A DNA stretch of 64,000 bases from Nonomuraea solani. Its GTDB lineage: Bacteria; Actinomycetota; Actinomycetes; Streptosporangiales; Streptosporangiaceae. The position numbers and the translations under genes are program-made. Where the stretch lies: positions 799,620-863,619 of the forward strand of contig NZ_FNVT01000002.1 in assembly GCF_900108335.1 (NCBI RefSeq). The letters run 5' to 3'. The stretch's first letter is position 1, and each line of letters starts with the position of its first letter. Shown here one piece after another: positions 7,616 through 14,961 of this stretch. Under the pieces are notes generated by a model, which searched no databases, had not been told where the DNA came from, and saw only the letters and a list, made by a program, of their open reading frames with translations.

Positions 7616-9376
7616 TCAGGAACCGGAGGGCTGGAGCTGGGTGAGCGTCTCGAAGCCACCCAGTTCGAGCCAGTTGCGCCACATGACGGCACCGGTCTTG
7701 GGCGCGCTGCCGGCCTCGGCCGGCCAGTTCTTCCACGTGCTCGTGCTGGCCTGGGCCCAGAGGCCGTTGTACCAGAGCGGGATGATCGGCATGTCGTCGA
7801 GATGGATCTTCTGGAGCTGGGAGATGATCTTGTTCATGCCCGCGACGTCGTCGGTCTTGACCTGGTCCAGCTCCTGGACGAGGTCCCACGCCTTCTTGTT
7901 CTCGTAGCGGGCGAAGTTGACCGTGTTCTGCTGCTTCTGGATGGGCAGCTGGAACATGTACTCGTAGTAGGTGTAGGGCGAGTTCGACAACTGGCGCTCG
8001 TTGTTGATGAGCAGGTCGTAGTCGCCCTTGGCGCGCTTTTCGACCAGCGCGTTGAAGTCGGGGAAGTCGGGCGTGATCTGGATGCCCGTGGTCTTGGCGC
8101 TGGCGGAGATCGACCGGGCCGACTCCATCCAGTCGGTCCAGCCGGACGGCACGATGAGGGTCAGGCTGATCTTGGAGCCGTCCTTGTTCTCGACGTACCC
8201 GTCGCCGTCGCCGTCCTTGTAACCAGCGTCCGCCAGGAGCTTCTTGGCCTTGGCCGCGTCGAACGTGAAGCCCGACGAGGAGACGACGTTCTGGTCCACG
8301 AACTTGTCCCACTGGGGCAGCAGGCCGGTCGGGCTGCTGGCCTTGACCAGGTTGCCGTACACGCCTTCGACGATCTTCTTGACGTCGACGGAGGCGGCCA
8401 GCGCCTTGCGGAAGGCCGGGTCGTTCATCGGCTTCTTGGTGGTGTTCGGCACCAGCCAGGCGGTGTTGGCCGACAGCATGTACGGCGGCTGGCTGTAATA
8501 CGTCGTCAGCCCGAAGTTGCCCTGCACCAGGTTGGCCACGCCGGGCAGGAAGTTGTTGCTGAGGTCCAGCCCCTTCTGCAGCAGCATGCCCATCGCGACC
8601 TCGTTGCTCGGGGTGGCGATGTCGACGATGTAGCGCGGCTTGGGCTCCATGTTGAGCGCCGTCTTGCCCCACCAGTCGTCGCGGCGCTGCAGGACCACGC
8701 GGTCCTGGTCCTTGCTCATGAACGTGTACGAGCCCGTGCCGACCGGGTTCTCGTTGATCCCGTCGAGGACCTCCTTCTCCGAGCGCCCCTTCCAGATGTG
8801 CTCGGGGAGCATGGAGCGGCTGTAGAGCATGAAGTCCCACTGCTGGTAGTTCGCCTTGGAGAAGGTGAACTTCACGGTCTGGTCGTCGACGGCCTCGACG
8901 GTCTTCAGCCAGTTCCACAGATGGTTGTACGGGATCGTCTCCATCTTGCCGAGCTCGAAGGAGAAGACGACGTCCTTGGCGGTGAACGGCTGGCCGTCGG
9001 CCCATTTGACGCCGGGGCGCAGCTTCAGCTCGTAGGTGGTGTCGTCGGCCCACGCGCCGCCGGTGGCCAGCCACGGGGTGAGCTTGGCGGCGTTGGGGTC
9101 GTAGTGGAAGAGCGTCTCGTAGACCAGGCCCTTGGTGCCGATGGCCGAGTCCCATTCCCTGATCGGGTTGAAGTTGGCCGGCGGTCCCCACTGGGTGCCC
9201 GTGGTGTAGAGCGTCTCGTTGCGCGGTAACTGGTCGGGGTTGGCACTGGCCACCGCGCCGCCCTGGCTCGGCGCTTGGGAGGCCGGCGGGGTCGGCGTGG
9301 ATCCGCCGCCGCTGCAGGCCGCGGCGAGCAGGCCCGCCGCCACGAGCGGAATCATGATCCGAGCCCGGTTACGCAT
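7616..9376 (-). CDS. Family-5 extracellular solute-binding lipoprotein
   Basis: Lipoprotein of 586 aa. A signal peptide ends in the lipobox LLAAACSGGG (Cys about 21), followed by a Pro/Thr/Ser linker. The mature part is an SBP_bac_5 (DppA/OppA-like) fold: LKLRPGVKWADGQPFTAKDV is the family signature near residues 115-135, and NPVGTGSYTF is another conserved segment. The family is named for peptides, but several members, for example in Thermotoga, bind oligosaccharides. With a beta-mannosidase at the operon end and a CebR-type operator upstream, a manno- or cello-oligosaccharide ligand is the better inference. It heads the operon that runs leftward to 1507. Confidence 0.9.
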   Translation of the reverse strand: MRNRARIMIPLVAAGLLAAACSGGGSTPTPPASQAPSQGGAVASANPDQLPRNETLYTTGTQWGPPANFNPIREWDSAIGTKGLVYETLFHYDPNAAKLTPWLATGGAWADDTTYELKLRPGVKWADGQPFTAKDVVFSFELGKMETIPYNHLWNWLKTVEAVDDQTVKFTFSKANYQQWDFMLYSRSMLPEHIWKGRSEKEVLDGINENPVGTGSYTFMSKDQDRVVLQRRDDWWGKTALNMEPKPRYIVDIATPSNEVAMGMLLQKGLDLSNNFLPGVANLVQGNFGLTTYYSQPPYMLSANTAWLVPNTTKKPMNDPAFRKALAASVDVKKIVEGVYGNLVKASSPTGLLPQWDKFVDQNVVSSSGFTFDAAKAKKLLADAGYKDGDGDGYVENKDGSKISLTLIVPSGWTDWMESARSISASAKTTGIQITPDFPDFNALVEKRAKGDYDLLINNERQLSNSPYTYYEYMFQLPIQKQQNTVNFARYENKKAWDLVQELDQVKTDDVAGMNKIISQLQKIHLDDMPIIPLWYNGLWAQASTSTWKNWPAEAGSAPKTGAVMWRNWLELGGFETLTQLQPSGS

Positions 9377-9453
9377 CGCTTCTCTCCTTACTCCGCGCCC
9401 GGCGCGAAGGTTCGTACGTCTGCTAGCCCCCCGATGGACCGGCCCCCGCGATC

Positions 9454-9467
9454 TGGGAGCGCTCCCA
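9454..9467. promoter_or_regulatory. CebR/CelR-type LacI operator
   Basis: TGGGAGCGCTCCCA is a perfect 14-base palindrome, extended to 16 bases as CTGGGAGCGCTCCCAG (9453-9468). It equals the operator described for CebR (Streptomyces) and CelR (Thermobifida), LacI-family repressors relieved by cello-oligosaccharides. It lies 78 bases upstream of the binding-protein start. No LacI-family gene is in the window, so the regulator would be encoded elsewhere. Confidence 0.85.
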
Positions 9468-9574
9468 GAGCTGACGCGAAGATCGGCAGAATCTGCTGAA
9501 CCGGATAAGTACCGCGAACGTAAATTCCGTTAGTCCGTGCCGTCAAGAGCCGTGACGCTTTCGAGACGTCCCCC

Positions 9575-9588
9575 TGGAAACGCTCTCA
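9575..9588. promoter_or_regulatory. Possible degenerate second LacI operator
   Basis: TGGAAACGCTCTCA matches the upstream CebR-type consensus at 10 of 14 positions and keeps the central CGCT. Its centre is 121 bases from the perfect site, a distance compatible with looping. A chance match is possible. Confidence 0.3.
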
Positions 9589-9683
9589 GGACCGGTTCGC
9601 CGGCTTGATCAACTTCGCTGCCAACCGGAAGCCGGGGCCCGCCGTCCTACATCCGTTCGCATACCCCCCGAAGGGACTCAACG

Positions 9684-10127
9684 GTGAGACATGCCCTCAC
9701 GGCCGTCGCCGCGGTCACGGTGTTCTGCGTCGCCTTACCCGCCCAGGCGGCCGCCCCCGCGATCCAGATCGTGAAGATCTACTACGACTCGCCCGGGGCC
9801 GATCTGCGCTCCAACGGCTCGCTGAACGCCGAGTACGTCACCCTGCTCAACACCACGAAGCGGGCGATCGACCTCGAGGGCTGGACCGTCCGGGACAAGA
9901 CCGGCTACACCTACGAGTTCGGCCCCGACGTGCTGCTCGGCCCGAAGAAGCGGATCACCCTCCGCTCCGGCCAGGGCGGCGACGGCACCGCTTCCGTCTA
10001 CTGGAACCGCAAGCAGTACGTCTGGAACAACGACCAGGACACGGCCTACGTCCGCAACCCGGCGGGCCGGCCGGTCGACTCATGCTCCTACAAGGCCAGC
10101 ACCGGGTCCGCGTACGTGACCTGCTGA
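9684..10127 (+). CDS. Secreted lamin-tail domain (LTD) protein
   Basis: The 147-residue product has a Sec signal peptide (ALTAVAAVTVFCVALPAQAAA) and one lamin-tail domain. Hallmarks are LNAEYVTLLNTTKRAIDLEGW, DKTGYTYEFG and LGPKKRITLRSGQG, followed by NDQDTAYVRNPAG. LTD domains are small immunoglobulin-like modules found in secreted bacterial nucleases and surface proteins; here the domain stands alone, so no enzymatic role can be given. Two Cys near the C-terminus (SCSYK...VTC) could form a disulfide. The start is GTG 9684 with GAAGGGA upstream. It ends at a hairpin terminator shared with the convergent gene. Confidence 0.85.
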   Translation: MRHALTAVAAVTVFCVALPAQAAAPAIQIVKIYYDSPGADLRSNGSLNAEYVTLLNTTKRAIDLEGWTVRDKTGYTYEFGPDVLLGPKKRITLRSGQGGDGTASVYWNRKQYVWNNDQDTAYVRNPAGRPVDSCSYKASTGSAYVTC

Positions 10128-10135
10128 CCGCCGGA

Positions 10136-10163
10136 TGCCCCTCGGCGGCGTCGCCGAGGGGCA
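10136..10163. terminator. Bidirectional hairpin terminator
   Basis: A perfect 12-base stem (10136-10147 with 10152-10163) closed by a 4-base loop lies between two convergent genes. It begins 9 bases after the lamin-tail stop and ends 10 bases before the stop of the RTX-like gene. There is no T-tract, as is usual for actinobacterial terminators. Confidence 0.8.
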
Positions 10164-10173
10164 CCTCATTCAC

Positions 10174-10746
10174 CTACGGGCAGGACGTGACGATCTCGGC
10201 GTCGCACTTGTCGGCGCCGTCACCGCCGTTGGCGCTGTCCAGACCGGCCTCGCCGAGCAGGAGGTCGTCGCCCCCGTTGCCCGCCATCCGGTCGTTGCCG
10301 TTCCCGGCGAGCACCTGGTCGGTGTCGGTCCCGCCGAAGAACTGGTCGTTGCCGTCACCGAGCAGCACCCGCGACGGCAGCGTGGTCCGGTTCCGCAGGA
10401 TGTCGTCACCGGGCCGCGTGTCCGCCGAGATGAAGGTGACGCCCTCGGCCTTGCACGCCACCTCGTTCTTGGCGATCGACACGCACCCCGCGCCGGGGAT
10501 CACCAGGTCGCCGTTGTTCCTGACGACCAGCCGGCCGCCGACCTGACCCACCAGGACGTCGTCCGGCACGTCGTTGGTGACGATCTGCAGCGCGCTGCCC
10601 GCCACGCTCACGGTCCCCGCGGCGTTCGCCGGCCCGGCGAACGCCGCCATCGAGGCGGCCACAGCCGCGCCCGCCATCAGCGCACGCACGCCGTGCCTGC
10701 GCAGGATGGTGGCCCTTGAGCGCCGCTCGGTCCCTCGTGTACTCAT
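10174..10746 (-). CDS. Secreted RTX-type calcium-binding repeat protein
   Basis: Predicted 190 aa exported protein. A basic N-terminus and the hydrophobic stretch ALMAGAAVAASMAAFAGPANAA form a Sec signal. The C-terminal half carries hemolysin-type nonapeptide repeats (GGxGxDxLx), for example LLGDGNDQFFGG, VLAGNGNDRMAG, NGGDDLLLGEAG and NGGDGADKC, which fold as a calcium-bound beta roll. The repeats follow a Sec signal, not a type I secretion tail, as is normal in actinomycetes. Start ATG 10746 is chosen over an upstream in-frame Met because GAGGGGGAA lies directly before it. The function of these short RTX proteins is unknown. Confidence 0.8.
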   Translation of the reverse strand: MSTRGTERRSRATILRRHGVRALMAGAAVAASMAAFAGPANAAGTVSVAGSALQIVTNDVPDDVLVGQVGGRLVVRNNGDLVIPGAGCVSIAKNEVACKAEGVTFISADTRPGDDILRNRTTLPSRVLLGDGNDQFFGGTDTDQVLAGNGNDRMAGNGGDDLLLGEAGLDSANGGDGADKCDAEIVTSCP

Positions 10747-10863
10747 TGTTCCCCCTCTGTTGGTCGCGCCGCCGCGTTCGGCGGCCAGGGACGAGTACAA
10801 CCCGGGAGGGGCAGGGCGCTCAGTGCCGGAACAGACAACTGTTCTGTGGCTTTTTCCCTACGG

Positions 10864-11463
10864 TCACAGCCAGCCCATGCGCTGGGCCGTGCGGATGGCC
10901 TCCAGCCGGTTCTGCGCGTTGAGCTTGGTCATCGCGCTCGACAGGTAGTTGCGCACGGTGCCCTCGGTCAGGTGCAGCTCCGAGGCGATCCTGGAGATGG
11001 CGGCGCCCTCGCCGGCCAGCCGGAGGGCGTCGCGCTCGCGTTCGGTCAGCGGGCTGTCGCCGGCCGCCATCGCCGCCGCCGCCAGCTCCGCGTCCAGGTA
11101 GCGGCCGCCGGACTGCACCTTGCGGATGGCCATGGCCAGCTCCTCCGCGGAGGCGTCCTTGCCGAGGAAGCCGCTGACGCCCGCCGCCATGGCCCGGCGC
11201 AGGTAGCCGGGGCGGCCCAGGCTGGTCAGAATGACGATCTTGCACTGCGAGCTGATCTGCTCGGCCGCGCTCAGGCCGTCCATGCCGGGCATCTCGATGT
11301 CCAGCACGGCCACGTCGGGGCGGTGCTCGGCGACCGCGCCCACGACCTCGTCGCCCCTGCCCACCTGGGCCACGACCTCGATGCCGTCCTCCAGGTCCAG
11401 CAGGGCCGCGATGGCGCCGCGGATCAGGTGCTCGTCGTCGGCGAGCAGCACGCGGGTGGTCAT
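10864..11463 (-). CDS. NarL/FixJ-type response regulator (DesR-like)
   Basis: A receiver domain (acidic pocket LLADDEH, phosphoacceptor Asp about 55 in VAVLDIEMPGMDG, Lys in GFLGKDAS) is followed by a LuxR-type helix-turn-helix (LTERERDALRLAGEGAAISRI, then HLTEGTVRNYLSSAMTKL). At 199 aa it has the normal length. Its start overlaps the stop of the upstream kinase gene by four bases. It is the only regulator in an operon with two kinases, so both presumably act on it, as DesR is controlled by the membrane sensor DesK in Bacillus. The target genes are not evident. Confidence 0.9.
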   Translation of the reverse strand: MTTRVLLADDEHLIRGAIAALLDLEDGIEVVAQVGRGDEVVGAVAEHRPDVAVLDIEMPGMDGLSAAEQISSQCKIVILTSLGRPGYLRRAMAAGVSGFLGKDASAEELAMAIRKVQSGGRYLDAELAAAAMAAGDSPLTERERDALRLAGEGAAISRIASELHLTEGTVRNYLSSAMTKLNAQNRLEAIRTAQRMGWL

Positions 11464-12662
11464 GCGGGCACCGCCGCGCGCAGCAGGTAGCGGCCCTCGC
11501 CCGTGGGCTGCGCCTCCAGGGTGCCGCCCATCGCGCGTACCCTCTGCGCCAGCCCCGCCAGGCCGTTCGGCGCGTGCTCTCCCACGGGCCCGCTCACCCC
11601 GTCATTGGACATCTCCAGCACTCCGTCCTCGATCGTGATCGTGCAGCGTTCGGCCTTGCTGTGCTTGAGCACGTTCGTCGCGCCCTCGCGCACGACGGTG
11701 GCCAGCAGCGTGCGGGTCTCCGGGGCCAGCGAGCCGGTCTCCGCGCGTACGGTGCAGCGCACGTCGGCCGCCTCCAGCACCGACCGCACGCTGGCGAGGA
11801 CCTCGTCCAGGTCCACCGCCCGGTAGTTCTGGACGACGGCGCGCACCTCGCGCAGCGACCGCCTGGCCAGGTCGCGCACCTCGAACATCTCGGCCGCGGC
11901 CGCCTCCCGGTCGGTGCGCAGGGTCCACTCGGCGACGGCGGTCCTGGCCGCGACGTCCGCCAGGCTCTGGCCGAGCAGGTCGTTGAGGTCGCGGGCGAAC
12001 AGCAGCCGCTCCTCGGAGACCGCCAGCCTGGCCAGGGCCTCCTGCCCCTCGTACGCCTCCTTGGCCACGTGCCAGAGCCACAGGTTGGCCAGCACCCCGC
12101 CGGCGCAGAGCCCGGTGAACAGGACCTGCATCAGGAACAGGCCAGGCACGAACCCCTGGACCAGGGTCACGTACAGGTGGACGGGCACGAGCGAGGCGAG
12201 CGACAGGACGATGAGCGTCCACCGGCGCACGAACGGCGCCAGGTAGGCCAGCCACGTCGGCCACACCCACATGAGCGGGAAGACCGTCAGGAGCATGGCG
12301 ATGACGCCGGTCACCACGATGATCGCGGTCGGCCGCGCCCCGCCTCTCATGGCCACGCGGAACGGCCGTGTCCCCAGCACGTGGAAGATCAGCAGCAGCA
12401 CGGCGCCGGCGACCAGCAGTGGCCAGGGGACCCCGTACTGCGAGCGCACGTAGAGGTCGTAGTAGCCGAGGACGGAGAGCAGCAGGATCATGTCGGTCGT
12501 GCAGACGATCAGCCAGCGGATCTTGTCCAGCTTCGTGGCCCGCCGGATGAAGCCGCCGAGTCCGCCCGGCGTCCTGGCGCTCGCGATCATGTCCGCACCA
12601 GCGCTCGCCGTCATCCCCGCGCCACCGCGCGCCGTCATCCCAGCACCACCGCGCGCCGTCAT
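11460..12662 (-). CDS. DesK-like sensor kinase homologue lacking the phosphoacceptor histidine
   Basis: The 400-residue protein has about six membrane spans, a coiled region, a HisKA_3 dimerization helix and a HATPase_c domain. In the helix the conserved RDLHD motif reads RDLNDLLGQ: the phosphoacceptor His is Asn (codon AAC at 11982-11984, about residue 227). The ATP-binding features remain (REGATNVLKHS for the N box, NGLAGLAQRV for the G box). It is therefore probably a pseudokinase that pairs with, or tunes, the intact paralogue encoded just upstream. The start is uncertain: four in-frame ATGs (12662, 12638, 12614, 12590) lie in a 24-base tandem repeat; 12662 overlaps the upstream stop as ATGA. 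Confidence 0.85.
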   Translation of the reverse strand: MTARGGAGMTARGGAGMTASAGADMIASARTPGGLGGFIRRATKLDKIRWLIVCTTDMILLLSVLGYYDLYVRSQYGVPWPLLVAGAVLLLIFHVLGTRPFRVAMRGGARPTAIIVVTGVIAMLLTVFPLMWVWPTWLAYLAPFVRRWTLIVLSLASLVPVHLYVTLVQGFVPGLFLMQVLFTGLCAGGVLANLWLWHVAKEAYEGQEALARLAVSEERLLFARDLNDLLGQSLADVAARTAVAEWTLRTDREAAAAEMFEVRDLARRSLREVRAVVQNYRAVDLDEVLASVRSVLEAADVRCTVRAETGSLAPETRTLLATVVREGATNVLKHSKAERCTITIEDGVLEMSNDGVSGPVGEHAPNGLAGLAQRVRAMGGTLEAQPTGEGRYLLRAAVPA

Positions 12663-12672
12663 CCCCGCACCG
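12577..12672. repeat. 24-bp tandem repeat (4 copies) across the junction of two kinase genes
   Basis: Four consecutive 24-base units (12577-12600, 12601-12624, 12625-12648, 12649-12672) become less perfect toward 12577. The last unit covers the 3' end and stop of the upstream kinase gene. Each unit carries an in-frame ATG for the downstream kinase, giving an N-terminus built of repeated MTARGGAG. The unit looks like a duplicated translational-coupling junction. Confidence 0.85.
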
Positions 12673-13780
12673 CCGCGCGCAGCAGGAACTCGCCCGTCGG
12701 CGTCGGCTCCGCCGAGAACGAGCCGCCGGCCGTGACCAGCCGCTCCGACAGGCCGCGCAGCCCGTTGCCGGGCTCCGACGGCAGCCCGCGCACGCCGTCG
12801 TTGCGCATCTCCAGCACGCCCCCGTCGATCGTGATCGTGCAGCGTCCCGCCGTGCTGTGCTTGAGCACGTTGGTGCCCCCTTCGCGCACCGCCCAGGCCA
12901 GCAGCGCCCTGGCCGCCGGCGACAGGCCGTCGGCCCGCGCGTCCACCACGCACCGGGTGCCCGCCGCCTCCAGCGCGGCCCGTACGCTGGCGAGCTCCTC
13001 GTCCAGGTCGAGCGCCCGGTAGCCGTCCACGGCGAGCTGCACCTCGGCCAGCGCGTCGTCGGCCAGGTGACGAACGTCGGCCATCTCGGCCGCCGCCCGC
13101 CCGCCGTCCTTGGTGGCCAGCTTGGCGGCCAGCTCGCTCTTCAGGGTGATCACCGAGAGGCTGTGCCCGAGCAGGTCGTGCAGGTCGCGGGCGAAGCGCA
13201 GCCGCTCCTCGGCCACCGCCAGCCTGGCCTTGGCCTCCTTGCCGTCGTAGGCGTCCCTGATCGTCCACCAGAGCCAGCGCCACAGCAGCATGGCGGCCAC
13301 CATGGCCACGGCGCTGAGGGACTGGGAGATCAGCACGCCGCTCCAGGACCGGCCGGTGACGAACGAGACCCAGGCGGAGGTCAGCCCGAGCACGCCCGCG
13401 CCCACGCAGGCGGTCAGGGGCAGCGGCAGGTAGATCGCGGCGACCGACACCCACAACGCGCCGACCTCCACCCAGGAGGGCGTGTCCGTGAGCACCTGGT
13501 GCGGCAGCAGCGCCAGCGCGCCCGCCGCGAACAGCCCGGCGACCAGCAGCAGCGGCGAGGGCCGTCTGGGACGGCCGTCGTAGGCCCGTCTGAGCAGGAT
13601 GGGGAACAGCCCGAAGAAGCCGGCCTGGCAGGCGAGGACGGCGGCCAGGTGTGCCAGGGAGATCGCTCCGCCCGTCCAGTGCAGGACGGCGAGCAGCGCG
13701 AACACGATGCCGAGGAAGCCCATCGTGGCGTCCATCCAGTACAGCAGGATCCTCCTGGCCGTCTCAGGACGCGCCGCCAT
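12659..13780 (-). CDS. DesK-like sensor histidine kinase (intact)
   Basis: This 373-residue kinase has roughly five to six N-terminal membrane spans, then HisKA_3 with an intact RFARDLHDLLGHSLSV motif (phosphoacceptor His about 201, codon at 13178-13180). The HATPase_c domain carries VREGGTNVLKHS and NGLRGLSERL. It lacks a large extracellular domain, so like DesK it may sense the membrane itself. It is the first gene of the kinase-kinase-regulator operon, and the close similarity to the downstream kinase indicates that the pair arose by tandem duplication. Confidence 0.9.
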   Translation of the reverse strand: MAARPETARRILLYWMDATMGFLGIVFALLAVLHWTGGAISLAHLAAVLACQAGFFGLFPILLRRAYDGRPRRPSPLLLVAGLFAAGALALLPHQVLTDTPSWVEVGALWVSVAAIYLPLPLTACVGAGVLGLTSAWVSFVTGRSWSGVLISQSLSAVAMVAAMLLWRWLWWTIRDAYDGKEAKARLAVAEERLRFARDLHDLLGHSLSVITLKSELAAKLATKDGGRAAAEMADVRHLADDALAEVQLAVDGYRALDLDEELASVRAALEAAGTRCVVDARADGLSPAARALLAWAVREGGTNVLKHSTAGRCTITIDGGVLEMRNDGVRGLPSEPGNGLRGLSERLVTAGGSFSAEPTPTGEFLLRAAVRG

Positions 13781-13816
13781 TACGCCTCCCCCTGCTGACG
13801 GAAATCCTGGTCGATC

Positions 13817-14842
13817 CTATCCAGTGGGAGGAGTTCGCCAAAGAATTCGGGATACGTCTGGCTTTGGGGTGACTCCGCGCAGGGACAGCCAGGCCAGCCC
13901 GTGGTAGGTGGCGTAGGCGGCCAGCTTGCGGGCGTCGGTCTCGCTCAGGTCGTCCTCGCCCTCGAGTACGGGGGTCAGCGCGATGCGCCGCCACGCCTGG
14001 GCGGGGTCGGCCAGCCCCTGGGCCCGCGCGATCTGGTCCCTGGCCGCCAGCACGGCCGTCGCCACCGGCCCCAGTCGGCCGCTCTCGACCGGGGCCAGCA
14101 GGTTGACGGTGCCGACCTCCGCGCCCTCCTGGCGGGTGGCGCGCAGCATCGCGAGGTCGCCGGGGGTCAGCCCGTACGAGCGCAGCCGCAGCGTGAAGCT
14201 CACCCCCAGCCGCCGCTCGTACTGCATGGCCCTGATGGCCCGCGCCCTGCGCAGCACCGCGGCCCGGTCGGCGCTGTCGCGGACCTCGAAGTCGACGGCG
14301 TCGGCGTCGAACGCCCCCACCACCCGGCGGTAGGCCGCGGCCAGCCCGCCGGGCCTGATGCAGGTCGCGGCCAGCTCGCGCCCGCCGGGACCACCGAACA
14401 CGGGAGCCGCGTCGCCGCCCAGCGCCCGCAGCCGGCCGATCCGGCCGGCCACCGGGTTACGGCCCGGATCGAGCAGGCCGATCCGGCCGGCCACCGGATC
14501 GAGCGGGCCGCTCCACTTGGGCGCGCAGCCGTCGCCGCCCGCGACGAGGTGGCCGAGCGCGTAGCGGCGGACTCCGGTGCGGCGGGACTCGGCGGGCAGG
14601 TCGAAGCCGGGTTCGCGGGCGGTGTCGACGAACGTCACGAACGCCGCCGTCGGCGGCCCGGTCACCAGGGGCTTCACCACCGGCGAAGAGATCACGGGGG
14701 GACGGGCGGCGGGCGGCCACCGGCCGGCGGTGCCCTGCGGAAGCTGGCGGACCACCGCGACGGTGCCGGCGGTGAGCGCGAGCGCCCCGAGAACGGCGAG
14801 GGGGCGCGGGAGCAGGCCGGGCTCCCTCTTGTGCCGAGACAT
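13817..14842 (-). CDS. Secreted GH18 chitinase-like protein
   Basis: The 341-residue product has a basic N-terminus and one hydrophobic signal or anchor segment (LAVLGALALTAGTVAVV), then a domain resembling actinobacterial GH18 proteins: AAFVTFVD at the first strand and FDADAVDFEV where GH18 enzymes have DGxDxDxE, which would place the catalytic Glu in VDFEV. The motif is degenerate, so activity on chitin is uncertain. Residues near 115-140 contain PVAGRIG twice, 14 residues apart, from a 42-base in-frame duplication at 14434-14499. It lies alone between the kinase operon and the divergent F420 oxidoreductase. Confidence 0.55.
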   Translation of the reverse strand: MSRHKREPGLLPRPLAVLGALALTAGTVAVVRQLPQGTAGRWPPAARPPVISSPVVKPLVTGPPTAAFVTFVDTAREPGFDLPAESRRTGVRRYALGHLVAGGDGCAPKWSGPLDPVAGRIGLLDPGRNPVAGRIGRLRALGGDAAPVFGGPGGRELAATCIRPGGLAAAYRRVVGAFDADAVDFEVRDSADRAAVLRRARAIRAMQYERRLGVSFTLRLRSYGLTPGDLAMLRATRQEGAEVGTVNLLAPVESGRLGPVATAVLAARDQIARAQGLADPAQAWRRIALTPVLEGEDDLSETDARKLAAYATYHGLAWLSLRGVTPKPDVSRILWRTPPTG

Positions 14843-14949
14843 GGGCCACCCCGGGTGGTCGGTCGGCTACGTTAAGGCACTGCGGATGAACGCTAGCAAG
14901 CCGGCCCGGCGTGGCGCGGCCCTTTTCCGGGGTGCGTCCGTTGTGTGCG

Positions 14950-14955
14950 GATAAT
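14950..14955 (+). promoter_or_regulatory. Possible -10 element of a leaderless transcript
   Basis: GATAAT lies only six bases before ATG 14962, in a position where transcription would start at or next to the start codon. No good -35 or Shine-Dalgarno is visible, consistent with a leaderless mRNA of the kind common in actinomycetes. Confidence 0.35.
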
Positions 14956-14961
14956 GTGGTC

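Larger units (their letters stand above)
9377..9683. promoter_or_regulatory. Divergent control region of the transporter operon
   Basis: This 307-base gap separates the leftward transporter operon from the rightward lamin-tail gene. It holds a perfect LacI-family operator (9454-9467) and a weaker relative (9575-9588). GAAGGGA at 9670-9676 is the ribosome binding site of the gene at 9684. I see no small gene or structured RNA in the rest. Confidence 0.6.

Noticed and set aside
7802..9229. Long rightward open frames opposite the binding-protein gene
   Set aside because: They are high-GC shadow frames with Arg/Val/Leu-heavy composition and no ribosome site or family match.
10174..10746. RTX-like protein as a type I secreted toxin
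   Set aside because: It has a Sec signal peptide, is short, lacks any toxin domain, and no HlyB/HlyD genes are nearby.
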